Source: Muribaculaceae bacterium (GTDB lineage Bacteria > Bacteroidota > Bacteroidia > Bacteroidales > Muribaculaceae). From it: DNA of 53,436 nucleotides. Both the position numbers and the translations under genes were made by a program. Numbering within the stretch: position 1 is the first letter of the stretch; every line of letters starts with the position of its first letter. The notes beneath the pieces are model-generated. The model was given only the letters and a program-made list of their open reading frames with translations, did no database searches and had not been told where the DNA came from. The stretch lies in the NCBI GenBank assembly GCA_009775365.1, contig VSPM01000010.1, positions 1 through 53,436 on the forward strand, read 5' to 3'. Positions 16,948-26,122 of the stretch are shown one piece after another.

Positions 16948-17688
16948 TTACCCCCATTTTCGCAGTTCTAACCCATTTTCACCCATAATTGCGTAACTAA
17001 ATGTCCGAATCCATTCTCCGAGAACTATCATTTCACAACCGTCACAAACCGTTTCCCGGCTCAACACATGCACATGACCGAACAAATAGTAATCCACATT
17101 CGGGTGCGCCTTATGATAATCCAGCACATACTCTTTCAAATTGACAAGCAACTTTTCGTCGGGCAAACCACGCGCCTCCCCCTCTTTACGGCTATGGCGG
17201 CTCCAGTTGTAAGCAAACGGAATTGTCCATCGCGGATGGATTGCCGCGAATGCTTTCTGGCAGATTTTATTCCTGAACAGGCAGCGAAGAAACCTAAAAG
17301 ACGCAGGAAGTTTCCCGACCCCGTCGCCATGAGTCATGAAGAACGTCTTGCCGTGAATCTCCTCTGTGAGACTTCCGTCGACAACCTCTATACCCAATTC
17401 TTTCGGAAGATAGTCAAAAATCCAGATGTCATGATTCCCGATGAGCCACACAATCCTCACCCCGGAATCCGAAAGTTCCGCGAGTTTTCCGAAGAACCTC
17501 ACAAACCCCCGAGGCACCACATACCGATATTCATACCAATAGTCCAACACATCTCCTAAAAGATATATCGCTTCTGCATCTTGCTTTATAGAATCAAGAA
17601 AAGCCACAACTCGTTTTTCCGCCTCTCTTGAGTCAGGAAAATACGGAGCCCCGAGATGGAGGTCGCTCAGAAAATATGATTTCTTCAA
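16948..17688 (-). CDS. lpxH: UDP-2,3-diacylglucosamine diphosphatase
   Basis: Calcineurin-like metallophosphoesterase that hydrolyses UDP-2,3-diacylglucosamine to lipid X in lipid A synthesis, at the inner face of the membrane. Metal-binding motifs are intact: SDLHLG (residues 7-12), LLGDVLDYW, LIGNHD, MTHGDG and FGHVH. It is 246 residues, normal for LpxH/LpxH2 proteins. It lies 106 bp downstream of the SufT-like gene on the same strand. Only a weak hairpin (16928-16941) follows before the orphan promoter. LpxH2-type versus LpxH cannot be separated by eye. Confidence 0.87.
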   Translation of the reverse strand: MKKSYFLSDLHLGAPYFPDSREAEKRVVAFLDSIKQDAEAIYLLGDVLDYWYEYRYVVPRGFVRFFGKLAELSDSGVRIVWLIGNHDIWIFDYLPKELGIEVVDGSLTEEIHGKTFFMTHGDGVGKLPASFRFLRCLFRNKICQKAFAAIHPRWTIPFAYNWSRHSRKEGEARGLPDEKLLVNLKEYVLDYHKAHPNVDYYLFGHVHVLSRETVCDGCEMIVLGEWIRTFSYAIMGENGLELRKWG

Positions 17689-17794
17689 ACCGCTGATTGT
17701 TTTATCAGATAACAGTGCGCCTCTCCCCGCATTATAAATATATGACTAATGCAGAATGAAGCCAACCGATTCTTAATATAAATAGTAAGAGAAA

Positions 17795-18196
17795 TTAGAG
17801 GAACCCGAGTTCAAGCTTTGCCTCCTCGCTCATCATGTCTTGAGTCCATACCGGCTCAAACACAAGACGAAGGTCCACTTTTTCCGGACCCTCCACGCTA
17901 AGCAGCTTCTGGCGCACATCTTCCATTATAAAATCCGCTGCCGGACATCCCGGCGCGGTGAGCGTCATATCCACATGAAGTGTTTTATCGGATAAGTCAT
18001 AGTCGATCTTATATATAAGGCCGAGATCATAGACATTCACCGGAATCTCCGGATCGAAAACCGTGCGAAGCATCTCTATAGTCTTCTCAGTCACCTTGAG
18101 TTCCTCCTCGGCAGAAGCCTCCACTTTTTCAACTTCAACTGAATCTCTTTCCTCTACCTGCTCAGCCGCAGCGGGCTTTATATTGTCTTCTTCCAT
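17795..18196 (-). CDS. MIP18/SufT-type iron-sulfur assembly factor (DUF59)
   Basis: A 133-residue protein with an acidic N-terminal extension of about 35 residues followed by a DUF59 domain. The family motif TVFDPEIPVNVYDLGLIYKI and the TAPGCPAADF segment with its conserved Cys are clear. Such proteins help mature Fe-S proteins; the bacterial SufT branch is the closest match. It is transcribed leftward with a -7 box at 18299-18292 and leads towards lpxH. No other suf genes are in the window. Confidence 0.87.
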   Translation of the reverse strand: MEEDNIKPAAAEQVEERDSVEVEKVEASAEEELKVTEKTIEMLRTVFDPEIPVNVYDLGLIYKIDYDLSDKTLHVDMTLTAPGCPAADFIMEDVRQKLLSVEGPEKVDLRLVFEPVWTQDMMSEEAKLELGFL

Positions 18197-18291
18197 ATTA
18201 TATATGCAATGTCTGAAATTTTGTGTCTGTTTACTGTAAATTTCGCCGGCCTTAACTACCGCAAGAGATATTCAAGCATCGTTAGGCTTTG

Positions 18292-18299
18292 CAAAGTTA
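18292..18299 (-). promoter_or_regulatory. -7 box for the DUF59 gene
   Basis: TAACTTTG on the minus strand, about 95 bp upstream of the start codon. No clear -33 box at 19-21 bp. Confidence 0.5.
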
Positions 18300-18364
18300 A
18301 ACAAAAAACATCGCTCCGCTTATCCATAATCGCAACATTTTTCACAAATTATAAAAGTTTTTAT

Positions 18365-18372
18365 TAACTTTG
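18365..18372 (+). promoter_or_regulatory. -7 box for the first outer-membrane barrel gene
   Basis: TAACTTTG, 86 bp before ATG 18458, divergent from the DUF59 promoter. No TTTG at the -33 distance. Confidence 0.52.
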
Positions 18373-18457
18373 CACCGGAAAGAAGGTATTTCAGGCAATC
18401 AATTTTGGCTGAAATTCATATAATTTCAATATTTTTATTATCTAAACCAAATCAAGA

Positions 18458-19057
18458 ATGAAATCTTACAAGAAAATTCTACTCGTTTTTCTCGTTGCCA
18501 TTTTCGGCATAGGAATGGCTCAGGCCCAGTTCCGTTTCGGTGTCAAGGCAGGTCTTAACCTCAACAGCCTCCATCTCAAAAACCTCGACAGAAATCTTTC
18601 AGATGACAACAATTGCGGCTACACTGTGGGTGTGATGACTGAATTCCAGGTGCCCCTTATCGGCCTTTGTTTCGACCTCTCAGCAATGTACACTCGCATG
18701 AATACAGAGCTGCAGACAGAGACCGCAGAAGACAACATCGGCAAGAACTTCCTTGAGATACCTCTCAACATCAAATATAAATTCGGTCTTCCGGTAGTAG
18801 GCAACGTATTCTCCCCCTACATCTTTACCGGCCCCTCATTTGCAATCAAGCTCGACAAGAATTCTATCGAAGCCTTCAAGACCAAGACCTGCCAGGTGGC
18901 ATGGAATGTCGGCATCGGCTTCGAGATTGTCAAGCATCTCCAGATTGCAGGCTCCTACGGATTCGGCATCAATAACATCGCCGATCATTGGTTAAACACA
19001 ACCGACGTGAAAGTGAAGAACAATTACTGGACTGTGACAGCCGCCTACCTTTTCTGA
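18458..19057 (+). CDS. Outer-membrane beta-barrel protein (PorT/OmpW-like)
   Basis: A 199-residue protein with a Sec signal peptide (residues 1-23, ending GMAQA) followed by alternating beta strands starting FRFGVKAGLNLNSL and ending with an aromatic C-terminus AAYLF, the pattern of an eight-stranded outer-membrane barrel. Ligand and function are unknown. The next gene, 51 bp downstream, is a paralogue with the same strand pattern (EIPLNIKYKF here, EIPINLKFKW there). Confidence 0.8.
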   Translation: MKSYKKILLVFLVAIFGIGMAQAQFRFGVKAGLNLNSLHLKNLDRNLSDDNNCGYTVGVMTEFQVPLIGLCFDLSAMYTRMNTELQTETAEDNIGKNFLEIPLNIKYKFGLPVVGNVFSPYIFTGPSFAIKLDKNSIEAFKTKTCQVAWNVGIGFEIVKHLQIAGSYGFGINNIADHWLNTTDVKVKNNYWTVTAAYLF

Positions 19058-19108
19058 TAGAGGCACTGTAAAACGACATAAGTCCTGACAAATTTTAACG
19101 CATAAAAA

Positions 19109-19720
19109 ATGTTTAGGAAATTTCTTCTCCTGACAACACTATTGGCTACCGCCATTGCGGCCTCGGCAGAATTACGCTGGGGCCCAATGGTAGGTGTGAA
19201 TTTCTCCACTCTCCATTGGAAACAGAAATTAGCCAAAACCGGCGGACTCACCGGAGGACAGGCCGGAATCATGGGAGAGCTCATGATTCCAGGAATCGGA
19301 TTCGGCATCGATCTCGGATTGCGCTACAACCTTCACGGGGCGCATGTGAATTTCGGTGACCATGAGATATGGTCGTCTACAGGAATCAAAAACCAAGATG
19401 TGTGGTTCCACACTCTTGAAATTCCGATTAACCTGAAATTCAAATGGACACGCATGAACGGATTTGAACAATATCTCGCCCCTTTCATTTTCGGAGGCCC
19501 TGTCTTTAATTTCACTGTAGGGACCAACGAGCAGCCGGCTCTTGAACACCCCGGCGGCTATGTGGCAATGCAGTGCGGTCTCGGAGCAGAGATTTTTGAA
19601 CGATACCAGCTGTCGGCAGGATATTCATGGGGAATAAGCTATCAGGCGAGAACAATCAAGCTTGACAATTATTCGGCCCAGCCCCGCGGATGGTTCATAA
19701 ATGCGGCTTACCTATTCTGA
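19109..19720 (+). CDS. Outer-membrane beta-barrel protein, paralogue of the previous gene
   Basis: 203 residues: signal peptide (residues 1-20, ending ASA), then barrel strands beginning LRWGPMVGVNFSTL and ending in NAAYLF. It aligns by eye with the previous protein, including the IFGGP/IFTGP strand and the Gly-rich SAGYSWGISY/AGSYGFGINN strand, so the pair arose by tandem duplication. The end of this gene overlaps the first possible priA start by 31 bp. Confidence 0.8.
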   Translation: MFRKFLLLTTLLATAIAASAELRWGPMVGVNFSTLHWKQKLAKTGGLTGGQAGIMGELMIPGIGFGIDLGLRYNLHGAHVNFGDHEIWSSTGIKNQDVWFHTLEIPINLKFKWTRMNGFEQYLAPFIFGGPVFNFTVGTNEQPALEHPGGYVAMQCGLGAEIFERYQLSAGYSWGISYQARTIKLDNYSAQPRGWFINAAYLF

Positions 19721-22200
19721 CCACCTTGTTTGCCGAAGTTATACTGCCACTCCCACTGTATTCCACCTTCACCTACCTTGTGCCGCAAGACATGGAGGAT
19801 AAAGTGCAGGTCGGCTCGCGCGTGTTAGTGCAATTCGGCAAAAAAAAATACTACACAGCCATTATAGAGTGTCTTCATTCCTCTGAACCGAAAGGATATG
19901 AGGTGAAACCTCTCATGGCTTTGCTCGACTCTTCACCAATAGTCCGCTATCCCCAGCTTAAACTCTGGCATTGGATAGCGGACTATTATCTTTGCGCACC
20001 AGGAGAGGTGTATAAAGCGGCTGTGCCAACCGGGCTGAAACCGGAAAGCGAGACATTCCTCTCGCTCAATGCTGATTACGAGCCTGACCTTTCATCGCCT
20101 TTCAAGATGACGGAGAAGCAGGCCCTTGTGATTCAGTTATTACAGGAGAAAAAAAGACTCCGAATATCTGAAATCGAGGGGGAGACAAAAATCAAAAATG
20201 TGGCGGCTGTCATAAATCCACTTCTTGAGAACGGACTGATAGAAATCGACGAAAAGGTCACAGAACGCTATCGGCCTAAGAAAACCACTGTGGTGCGCAT
20301 CACTTTTGAGCGGGGCGACACCGAAAGGCTGCACGAGTGTTTCGGAATGGTGTCGCGTTCTCGACAGCAAGAGAAATTGCTTATAGCATATCTTGACCTT
20401 TCGGCCTGGCTATCACCCGGAGGCGAACTGAAAGAGGTGGAGCGCGACAAACTGCTCTCTACTGCCGGCACTTCGCCCGCAGTGCTGAGATCCCTCATCG
20501 ACAAAGGGATTCTTGAGACTGTGAAAAAGTCGGTCAACAGATTCGCATCCGCAGGCACACCTGACAACGCAATCAATCTGTCGCCGCTCTCTGAATCGCA
20601 GAAAAGAGCGCTCGACGAATTAGACTCCGGCTTCCGCCGCCTGCCTATACAGCTGCTTCACGGAGTGACAGGAAGCGGAAAAACAGAGATCTATACCCAT
20701 CTCATGGCCCGCTCGCTTAATAATGGCGACCAGGTGCTGTTTCTCGTGCCTGAAATCTCGCTAACCACACAGTTGTCAGACCGACTGAAAAAGGTGTTTG
20801 GAAGCAGACTTCTTGTGTATCATTCAAAGTTCTCAGATTCGGAAAGAGTAGACATATGGAAACGGCTGCTATCCACAAATGAACCATTGGTTGTGCTTGG
20901 CGTAAGGTCTTCAGTGTTTCTTCCATTTGCACGTCTCGGATTAGTGATAGTGGATGAGGAGCACGAAGCATCATTCAAGCAATATGACCCAGCTCCACGC
21001 TACAATGCACGCGACGCCGCCCTCGTGCTGGCGCAGATGCACGGAGCAAAGTCTCTGCTCGGGTCTGCCACTCCTTCAGTCGAGACATTCTATAAGGCCG
21101 GATGCGGCAAATATGGGCTTGTCTCTCTCTCTGAGCGGTTTGAGGGTGCGACGTTGCCGGATGTGGAAATAATCGACATGAAAGAGATGAGGAAAAAGAA
21201 AGAAGTGAAAGGGATTCTGTCTCATCCTCTTCGCAAACGCATCCTCGACACATTGCGCGACGGGAAACAGGCCATAATGTTCCAGAATCGCCGAGGATTC
21301 GCCCCCGTGGTGGTGTGCGACCAATGCGGATGGTCGCCAAAATGCGTAAACTGCGACGTCTCTCTTGTCTACCACAAAAACTTAGGGCTGCTCCGCTGCC
21401 ATTATTGCGGTTATTCTCAAACTCTTCCCCAGCTCTGCCCTGCGTGCGGACAGAATGGAATCCGAATTTTCGGATATGGCACAGAGAGAATTGCGGAAGA
21501 GCTTCATCAGGAATTTGAGGGCTATCGCGTGGCCCGGATGGATCTTGACACAACACGCAACAAAGACGCTTATCAGGAAATAATCGAAGAATTCGCCCGT
21601 CATGAAACCGACATACTCGTAGGCACTCAAATGGTGTCGAAAGGTCTCGACTTCGGCGATGTACGCACTGTGGGAGTGCTTAATGCCGACACTTTGCTTA
21701 ATTTCCCCGACTTCAGAAGCAATGAACGCGCGTTCAACATGCTTGAACAAGTGGCAGGAAGAGCAGGACGACGCAAAGAGAAAGGCTCCGTAATGATCCA
21801 GACAGTAAACCCGGACCATGAAGTGCTGAAATATGTTAAGGCTCATGACTATAATGCCTACTACAATGCGGAAATATCCGACAGAAAAAAATACGCATAC
21901 CCCCCTTTCACAAAAGTTATCAACATATATATTAAAAACAAAGATGCAATGGCCTGCGAACGAGCGGCCGTGACATTCACTTTAGAATTAAGAAAAGTGT
22001 TCGGGCAACGTGTGCTCGGGCCGGAAAAACCTTTTATATCACGAGTGGCGTCATACTATCTGCAATCGATAATGCTCAAAATCGAGGCCGGGGCTTCCAT
22101 GAAAAAAGTGAAAGACCTGCTAAGAGCTATCTATGCCGGAATATCACTTCATCCCGACATAAAGACTTCCACTGTATATTATGACGTTGACCCCGTGTAG
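19690..22200 (+). CDS. priA: Primosomal protein N' (replication restart helicase)
   Basis: PriA recognises stalled forks and reloads the replicative helicase. The 836-residue protein has an N-terminal 3'-DNA-binding domain (FAEVILPLPLYSTFTYLVP), a helicase core with Walker A GVTGSGKTEIY and DEEH box (VDEEHEASFKQ), and a zinc-binding segment with paired Cys motifs (CDQCGW, CVNC, CHYC, CPAC). The ATG at 19690 overlaps the upstream gene; an in-frame TTG at 19726 would give MFAEVILPLP, closer to homologues, so the start is uncertain. Confidence 0.95.
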   Translation: MVHKCGLPILTTLFAEVILPLPLYSTFTYLVPQDMEDKVQVGSRVLVQFGKKKYYTAIIECLHSSEPKGYEVKPLMALLDSSPIVRYPQLKLWHWIADYYLCAPGEVYKAAVPTGLKPESETFLSLNADYEPDLSSPFKMTEKQALVIQLLQEKKRLRISEIEGETKIKNVAAVINPLLENGLIEIDEKVTERYRPKKTTVVRITFERGDTERLHECFGMVSRSRQQEKLLIAYLDLSAWLSPGGELKEVERDKLLSTAGTSPAVLRSLIDKGILETVKKSVNRFASAGTPDNAINLSPLSESQKRALDELDSGFRRLPIQLLHGVTGSGKTEIYTHLMARSLNNGDQVLFLVPEISLTTQLSDRLKKVFGSRLLVYHSKFSDSERVDIWKRLLSTNEPLVVLGVRSSVFLPFARLGLVIVDEEHEASFKQYDPAPRYNARDAALVLAQMHGAKSLLGSATPSVETFYKAGCGKYGLVSLSERFEGATLPDVEIIDMKEMRKKKEVKGILSHPLRKRILDTLRDGKQAIMFQNRRGFAPVVVCDQCGWSPKCVNCDVSLVYHKNLGLLRCHYCGYSQTLPQLCPACGQNGIRIFGYGTERIAEELHQEFEGYRVARMDLDTTRNKDAYQEIIEEFARHETDILVGTQMVSKGLDFGDVRTVGVLNADTLLNFPDFRSNERAFNMLEQVAGRAGRRKEKGSVMIQTVNPDHEVLKYVKAHDYNAYYNAEISDRKKYAYPPFTKVINIYIKNKDAMACERAAVTFTLELRKVFGQRVLGPEKPFISRVASYYLQSIMLKIEAGASMKKVKDLLRAIYAGISLHPDIKTSTVYYDVDPV

Positions 22201-22284
22201 CGTCAGGCCGGTCGTGCTTAATCATAAATTGAACCCGCACGCAAAATAGCGGTTGCATATTTGAGAATCATTTTGTAATTTCGC

Positions 22285-22309
22285 AAAGGAAACTGCATGT
22301 GTTTCCTTT
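22285..22309 (+). other. Stem-loop in the priA-bioA gap
   Basis: AAAGGAAAC and GTTTCCTTT form a 9-bp stem with a 7-nt loop, followed by CTTTTATC. It may end priA transcription or sit at the bioA start; TAATTTCG at 22276-22283 is an imperfect -7 box just ahead of it. No BirA-type operator is recognised. Confidence 0.45.
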
Positions 22310-22348
22310 CTTTTATCTTCTACATGAAGAATCCAAACCGTACTATTC

Positions 22349-23647
22349 ATGAAATCCGATTGCAAAATGCCTCTCCATGATGAATTTGACCGGCTGCACC
22401 TGTGGCATCCTTACACTTCTACCCATAATCCCCTGCCCACTTACACAGTGGACCACGCAGAAGGAGCGGTGATTGTTTTGGCCGATGGCACCCGCCTCAT
22501 CGACGGCATGTCATCATGGTGGTGTGTGATCCACGGCTATAACCATCCTGTGCTGAATGCGGCAATCGAAAACCAGCTCAAGAAAATGAGCCATGTGATG
22601 TTCGGAGGGTTAACACATGCTCCGGCCATCGAGCTCGGGAAACTTCTGCTCTCCATTCTTCCGAAATCGATGAATCACATATTCTATGCCGATTCAGGCT
22701 CTGTGGCAACAGAAGTTGCCATGAAAATGGCAGTCCAGGCACAAGACAATCCCGGACGCACCAATTTTGCCACCATACGTTCCGGCTATCATGGCGACAC
22801 CTGGAACGCCATGTCGGTGTGCGACCCCGTCACAGGAATGCACGGAGCATTCGGGCCGGCGCTCCCGGTGCGCTATTTTGCAGAGGCTCCGTCATGTCGC
22901 TTTGATGAAGAGTGGGACCCTGCATCTTTTCAGCCAATGCAAGATCTTCTCGACGCCCATGGTGATGAACTCGCGGCTGTGATTCTTGAGCCTGTGGTGC
23001 AAGGCGCCGGGGGAATGAGATTCTACCACCCGCAATACCTCCGCTGCCTGAGAAAAGCCTGCGATGAAAAAGGCATTCTTCTCATTCTTGATGAAATAGC
23101 CACAGGATTCGGAAGGACAGGAAAAATGTTTGCCTGCGAACATGCCGGAATAGAGCCTGACATAATGCTCATCGGCAAAGCAATAACCGGAGGCTACATG
23201 ACATTCTCGGCTGTGGCGGCATCCGCCAAGGTGGCAGACATGATTTCATCAGGCAGCGCGGGAGTGATGATGCATGGGCCCACGTTCATGGGAAACCCTT
23301 TGGCATGTGCCGTGGCTGTGGCCTCGGTGAAACTTTTGCTTGAATCTCCCTGGCAAGAAAGAATAAAACACATTGAGGCAATAATGAAAGAAAAGCTCGC
23401 CCCGGCAAAAAATCTTCCGGGTGTGCGCGACGTGCGTGTGCTTGGCGGAATCGGAGTGATTGAGGTGGAGCAATATGTAGATTGCGGAGAGTTTCAAAAA
23501 CGATGTGTAAAAGAAGGGGTGTGGATACGCCCGTTCGCACATAACTGCTACATTATGCCCCCCTACCTCGCTGTGAGCGACGAACAAGTTGAAAAACTGT
23601 GTGAAGCTCTTATAAAATTAGTAAAGGAGATGCCATGCCAACAATAA
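22349..23647 (+). CDS. bioA: Adenosylmethionine-8-amino-7-oxononanoate aminotransferase
   Basis: PLP aminotransferase that makes DAPA from KAPA using S-adenosylmethionine as amino donor. The 432-residue protein shows the class III pattern: HLWHPYTSTHNP at the start, GMSSWWCVIHGYNHP, GSVATEVAMKMA, LDEIATGFGRTG and the PLP-lysine motif LIGKAITGGYM. An alternative start at ATG 22367 would shorten it by 6 residues. Its stop overlaps bioF by 13 bp, so bioA, bioF and bioGC form one tight operon. Confidence 0.95.
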   Translation: MKSDCKMPLHDEFDRLHLWHPYTSTHNPLPTYTVDHAEGAVIVLADGTRLIDGMSSWWCVIHGYNHPVLNAAIENQLKKMSHVMFGGLTHAPAIELGKLLLSILPKSMNHIFYADSGSVATEVAMKMAVQAQDNPGRTNFATIRSGYHGDTWNAMSVCDPVTGMHGAFGPALPVRYFAEAPSCRFDEEWDPASFQPMQDLLDAHGDELAAVILEPVVQGAGGMRFYHPQYLRCLRKACDEKGILLILDEIATGFGRTGKMFACEHAGIEPDIMLIGKAITGGYMTFSAVAASAKVADMISSGSAGVMMHGPTFMGNPLACAVAVASVKLLLESPWQERIKHIEAIMKEKLAPAKNLPGVRDVRVLGGIGVIEVEQYVDCGEFQKRCVKEGVWIRPFAHNCYIMPPYLAVSDEQVEKLCEALIKLVKEMPCQQ

Positions 23648-24768
23648 AAGATGTTCTGTCAGGCTTAGACAAGGAGAAAAGGCTGAGAAGGATTCCCGAT
23701 TCGGCTGCCTCCGATATGCTTGACCTCTCTTCAAACGACTATCTCTCTCTCGCCATTCACGCAGAAGAATTCATGGAAGAGTTTCTTCAGCGATTCGGCG
23801 ACGCGCCGTTCTCTTCGTCGGCATCACGGCTTCTTTCGGCCAGGCAGGAACATCACAGCGCCTTCGAGCATTATCTCTCGTCACTCTACGGAAAACCGGC
23901 CCTGCTTTTTAATTCCGGCTATCATGCCAACGTGGGGTGCATCGGGGCGCTTACGTTGCCTCACACTCTCTTTGTGTGTGACAAACTTGTTCACGCCTCG
24001 ATTGTGGACGGACTAAAAATCGGGACCTCCAATTTCAAACGATTCCCCCACAACAACATCGGCAAACTTAACGAAATAGTTGAAAAAGAGTCCTGCAATT
24101 ACGAGAGAATCATAGTTGTGGCCGAATCCATCTACAGCATGGACGGTGACGAAGCGCCACTGCATAAACTCGTTGAAATAAAGAAAAGACATCATAATGT
24201 GATGCTATATATTGACGAGGCACACGCTTTCGGCGTAAGGGGAGAAAAGGGTCTTGGAATTGCAGAAGAATGCTCTCTGATTAAAGACATAGACGTAATC
24301 ATAGGCACATTCGGCAAGGCAGGTGCTTCGGCAGGCGCTTTCGCTGTGTGCGATGAAGAGATTAAAACACTTCTCGTAAACTGTGCACGCCCATTCATAT
24401 TTTCAACCGCGATCCCTCCCGTCAATGTGGCCTGGAGCATGCTCATGACTGAAAAAATAACAGGCATGGGCCGGCAACGTGCCAAATTAAGACAGCTTTC
24501 ACAGCGGTTCAACAAAGAGATTGAACGAATTTCAGGTAAATCCACGGGGTCTTCAACCCAGATTATCCCTTTCATCACCGGAGATTCCGCAAAGGCTCTC
24601 GACATAGCCGGAGAACTGAGAAAAGAAGGGATAATCGCTCTTCCTATAAGACGTCCGACTGTGCCCCCCGGAGGAGAAAGAATCAGGTTCTCACTTGGAG
24701 CCGACATGGATTTTGATTCATTTTTACCGGTTTTTAAAATATTGGAGAATCAGAGATATGAAATGTGA
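23635..24768 (+). CDS. bioF: 8-amino-7-oxononanoate synthase
   Basis: PLP enzyme condensing pimeloyl-ACP with alanine to give KAPA, the first ring-forming step of biotin synthesis. The 377-residue protein has DLSSNDYLSL, VAESIYSMDGDEAPL, YIDEAHAFGVRG and the PLP-lysine motif GTFGKAGASAGAF. It overlaps bioA at its start and the bioGC start at its end by 11 bp, implying translational coupling. Confidence 0.94.
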   Translation: MPTIKDVLSGLDKEKRLRRIPDSAASDMLDLSSNDYLSLAIHAEEFMEEFLQRFGDAPFSSSASRLLSARQEHHSAFEHYLSSLYGKPALLFNSGYHANVGCIGALTLPHTLFVCDKLVHASIVDGLKIGTSNFKRFPHNNIGKLNEIVEKESCNYERIIVVAESIYSMDGDEAPLHKLVEIKKRHHNVMLYIDEAHAFGVRGEKGLGIAEECSLIKDIDVIIGTFGKAGASAGAFAVCDEEIKTLLVNCARPFIFSTAIPPVNVAWSMLMTEKITGMGRQRAKLRQLSQRFNKEIERISGKSTGSSTQIIPFITGDSAKALDIAGELRKEGIIALPIRRPTVPPGGERIRFSLGADMDFDSFLPVFKILENQRYEM

Positions 24769-26122
24769 ATTTCTACATAAAGAGGGCTCTTCTCGGCTGA
24801 TATTGATTTTTTCCGGATGGTCCACCGACATGGAGTTCTATTCTCACATTTCTCATCCGGGATGGGATGTAGCGGTGGTGTCGGGATACACAGACTTTGA
24901 TTTCCCGACAGAGATACTCGACAGCTACACCACGATTTCTCTTTTCGCATGGTCGATGGGTGTGTACATGGCGTCTATGTCGGTGCCATTCAACCGCCTG
25001 TCGATGGCAATAGCCATAAACGGCACGGAATCTCCTGTTGACAATTCCACCGGCATTCCCGAAAATATATTCAAAGGCACACTCGAAACACTCGACGAGC
25101 GAAATCTGCGAAAGTTCAGAATGCGCATGAGCGGATCGCATTATAAAAATCTCGAAGGCTGCTTCAACACCCCCGACATCGACAAACTTAAATCCGAACT
25201 TGAATTTATTCTAAAAAGCCGGGCATCAGCGCCTCGCGGTAACAACTCAAAATGGAATAGAGTCTACATCTCGCGCAACGACTTGATTTTTCCATTCCAA
25301 AACCAAAAACAGGCATGGAAAAGCCACAATTCTTCAGAAAGCATTATCGAGATTGACGCTCCTCACTATGTAGATCTACTTCCGCTAATAAAATCTGCAC
25401 TACCCTCTTCAGAAAAAATAGGCAAAAGATTCAGCAAGGCACTTGCAACATATAATCAGCAGGCCGACGCACAAAGAACAATCGCTCACCGGCTTGCAGA
25501 AATGTGTGAAGGCACATCGCTGAGAAGAGTGATCGAAATAGGGCCCGGAAGCGGGATATTCACTCACGCTTTTGCATCAAGACACAATCCTGAGTCTATA
25601 GATTTTGTCGACCTTTACCGGCTTCCCGTTTTTGGCGTGGCACAAAGCGAACATTACCACATAGCCAATGCCGAAGACTGGATGGCACACAAAGCAGAAC
25701 AATCACAAGGGCAATACGATGCCATAGTGTCGGCATCTGCCCTGCAATGGTTTGTGAATCCTAAAGAATTTTTTCATAATTCGTTACTCCTTTTGAAACC
25801 GGGTGGAATCCTGGCATGTTCCACCTTCCTGCCGGGCAATCTTGAAGAAATATCATCTGCTAACCCCTACGGCATCATCTATAGATCGAAAGACGAGATT
25901 GAAGAAATGCTTTCATCGTTTTTTGACTCATTCTCACTTGAAGAAGAATCCATCACACTTGAATTTGAATCTCCCCGCGACACCCTTCTGCATCTAAAAC
26001 ACACAGGAGTGGGAGGAAGCAGCTCTTCAGGGCTCTCCCTTAAAGAATTGCTTGGCCGGCTCCCGAGCAGGCTAACCTACCGTCCGCTTTACATCATAGC
26101 GCGTAAGCAACTCTCACGCTAA
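24758..26122 (+). CDS. BioG-BioC fusion: pimeloyl-ACP methyl ester esterase and malonyl-ACP O-methyltransferase
   Basis: One 454-residue chain with two enzymes of pimeloyl synthesis. Residues 1-215 are a BioG (DUF452) alpha/beta hydrolase with a visible triad candidate: Ser66 in AWSMG, Asp175 in ISRNDLIFPF and His203 in DAPHYVD. From about residue 225 on it is a class I methyltransferase of BioC type, with the SAM motif VIEIGPGSGIF near 258-268 and a VSASALQWF segment. BioC starts the pathway by methylating malonyl-ACP; BioG ends it by removing the methyl group. Start ATG 24758 overlaps the bioF stop. BioGC fusions are known in Bacteroidota. Confidence 0.92.
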   Translation: MKCEFLHKEGSSRLILIFSGWSTDMEFYSHISHPGWDVAVVSGYTDFDFPTEILDSYTTISLFAWSMGVYMASMSVPFNRLSMAIAINGTESPVDNSTGIPENIFKGTLETLDERNLRKFRMRMSGSHYKNLEGCFNTPDIDKLKSELEFILKSRASAPRGNNSKWNRVYISRNDLIFPFQNQKQAWKSHNSSESIIEIDAPHYVDLLPLIKSALPSSEKIGKRFSKALATYNQQADAQRTIAHRLAEMCEGTSLRRVIEIGPGSGIFTHAFASRHNPESIDFVDLYRLPVFGVAQSEHYHIANAEDWMAHKAEQSQGQYDAIVSASALQWFVNPKEFFHNSLLLLKPGGILACSTFLPGNLEEISSANPYGIIYRSKDEIEEMLSSFFDSFSLEEESITLEFESPRDTLLHLKHTGVGGSSSSGLSLKELLGRLPSRLTYRPLYIIARKQLSR

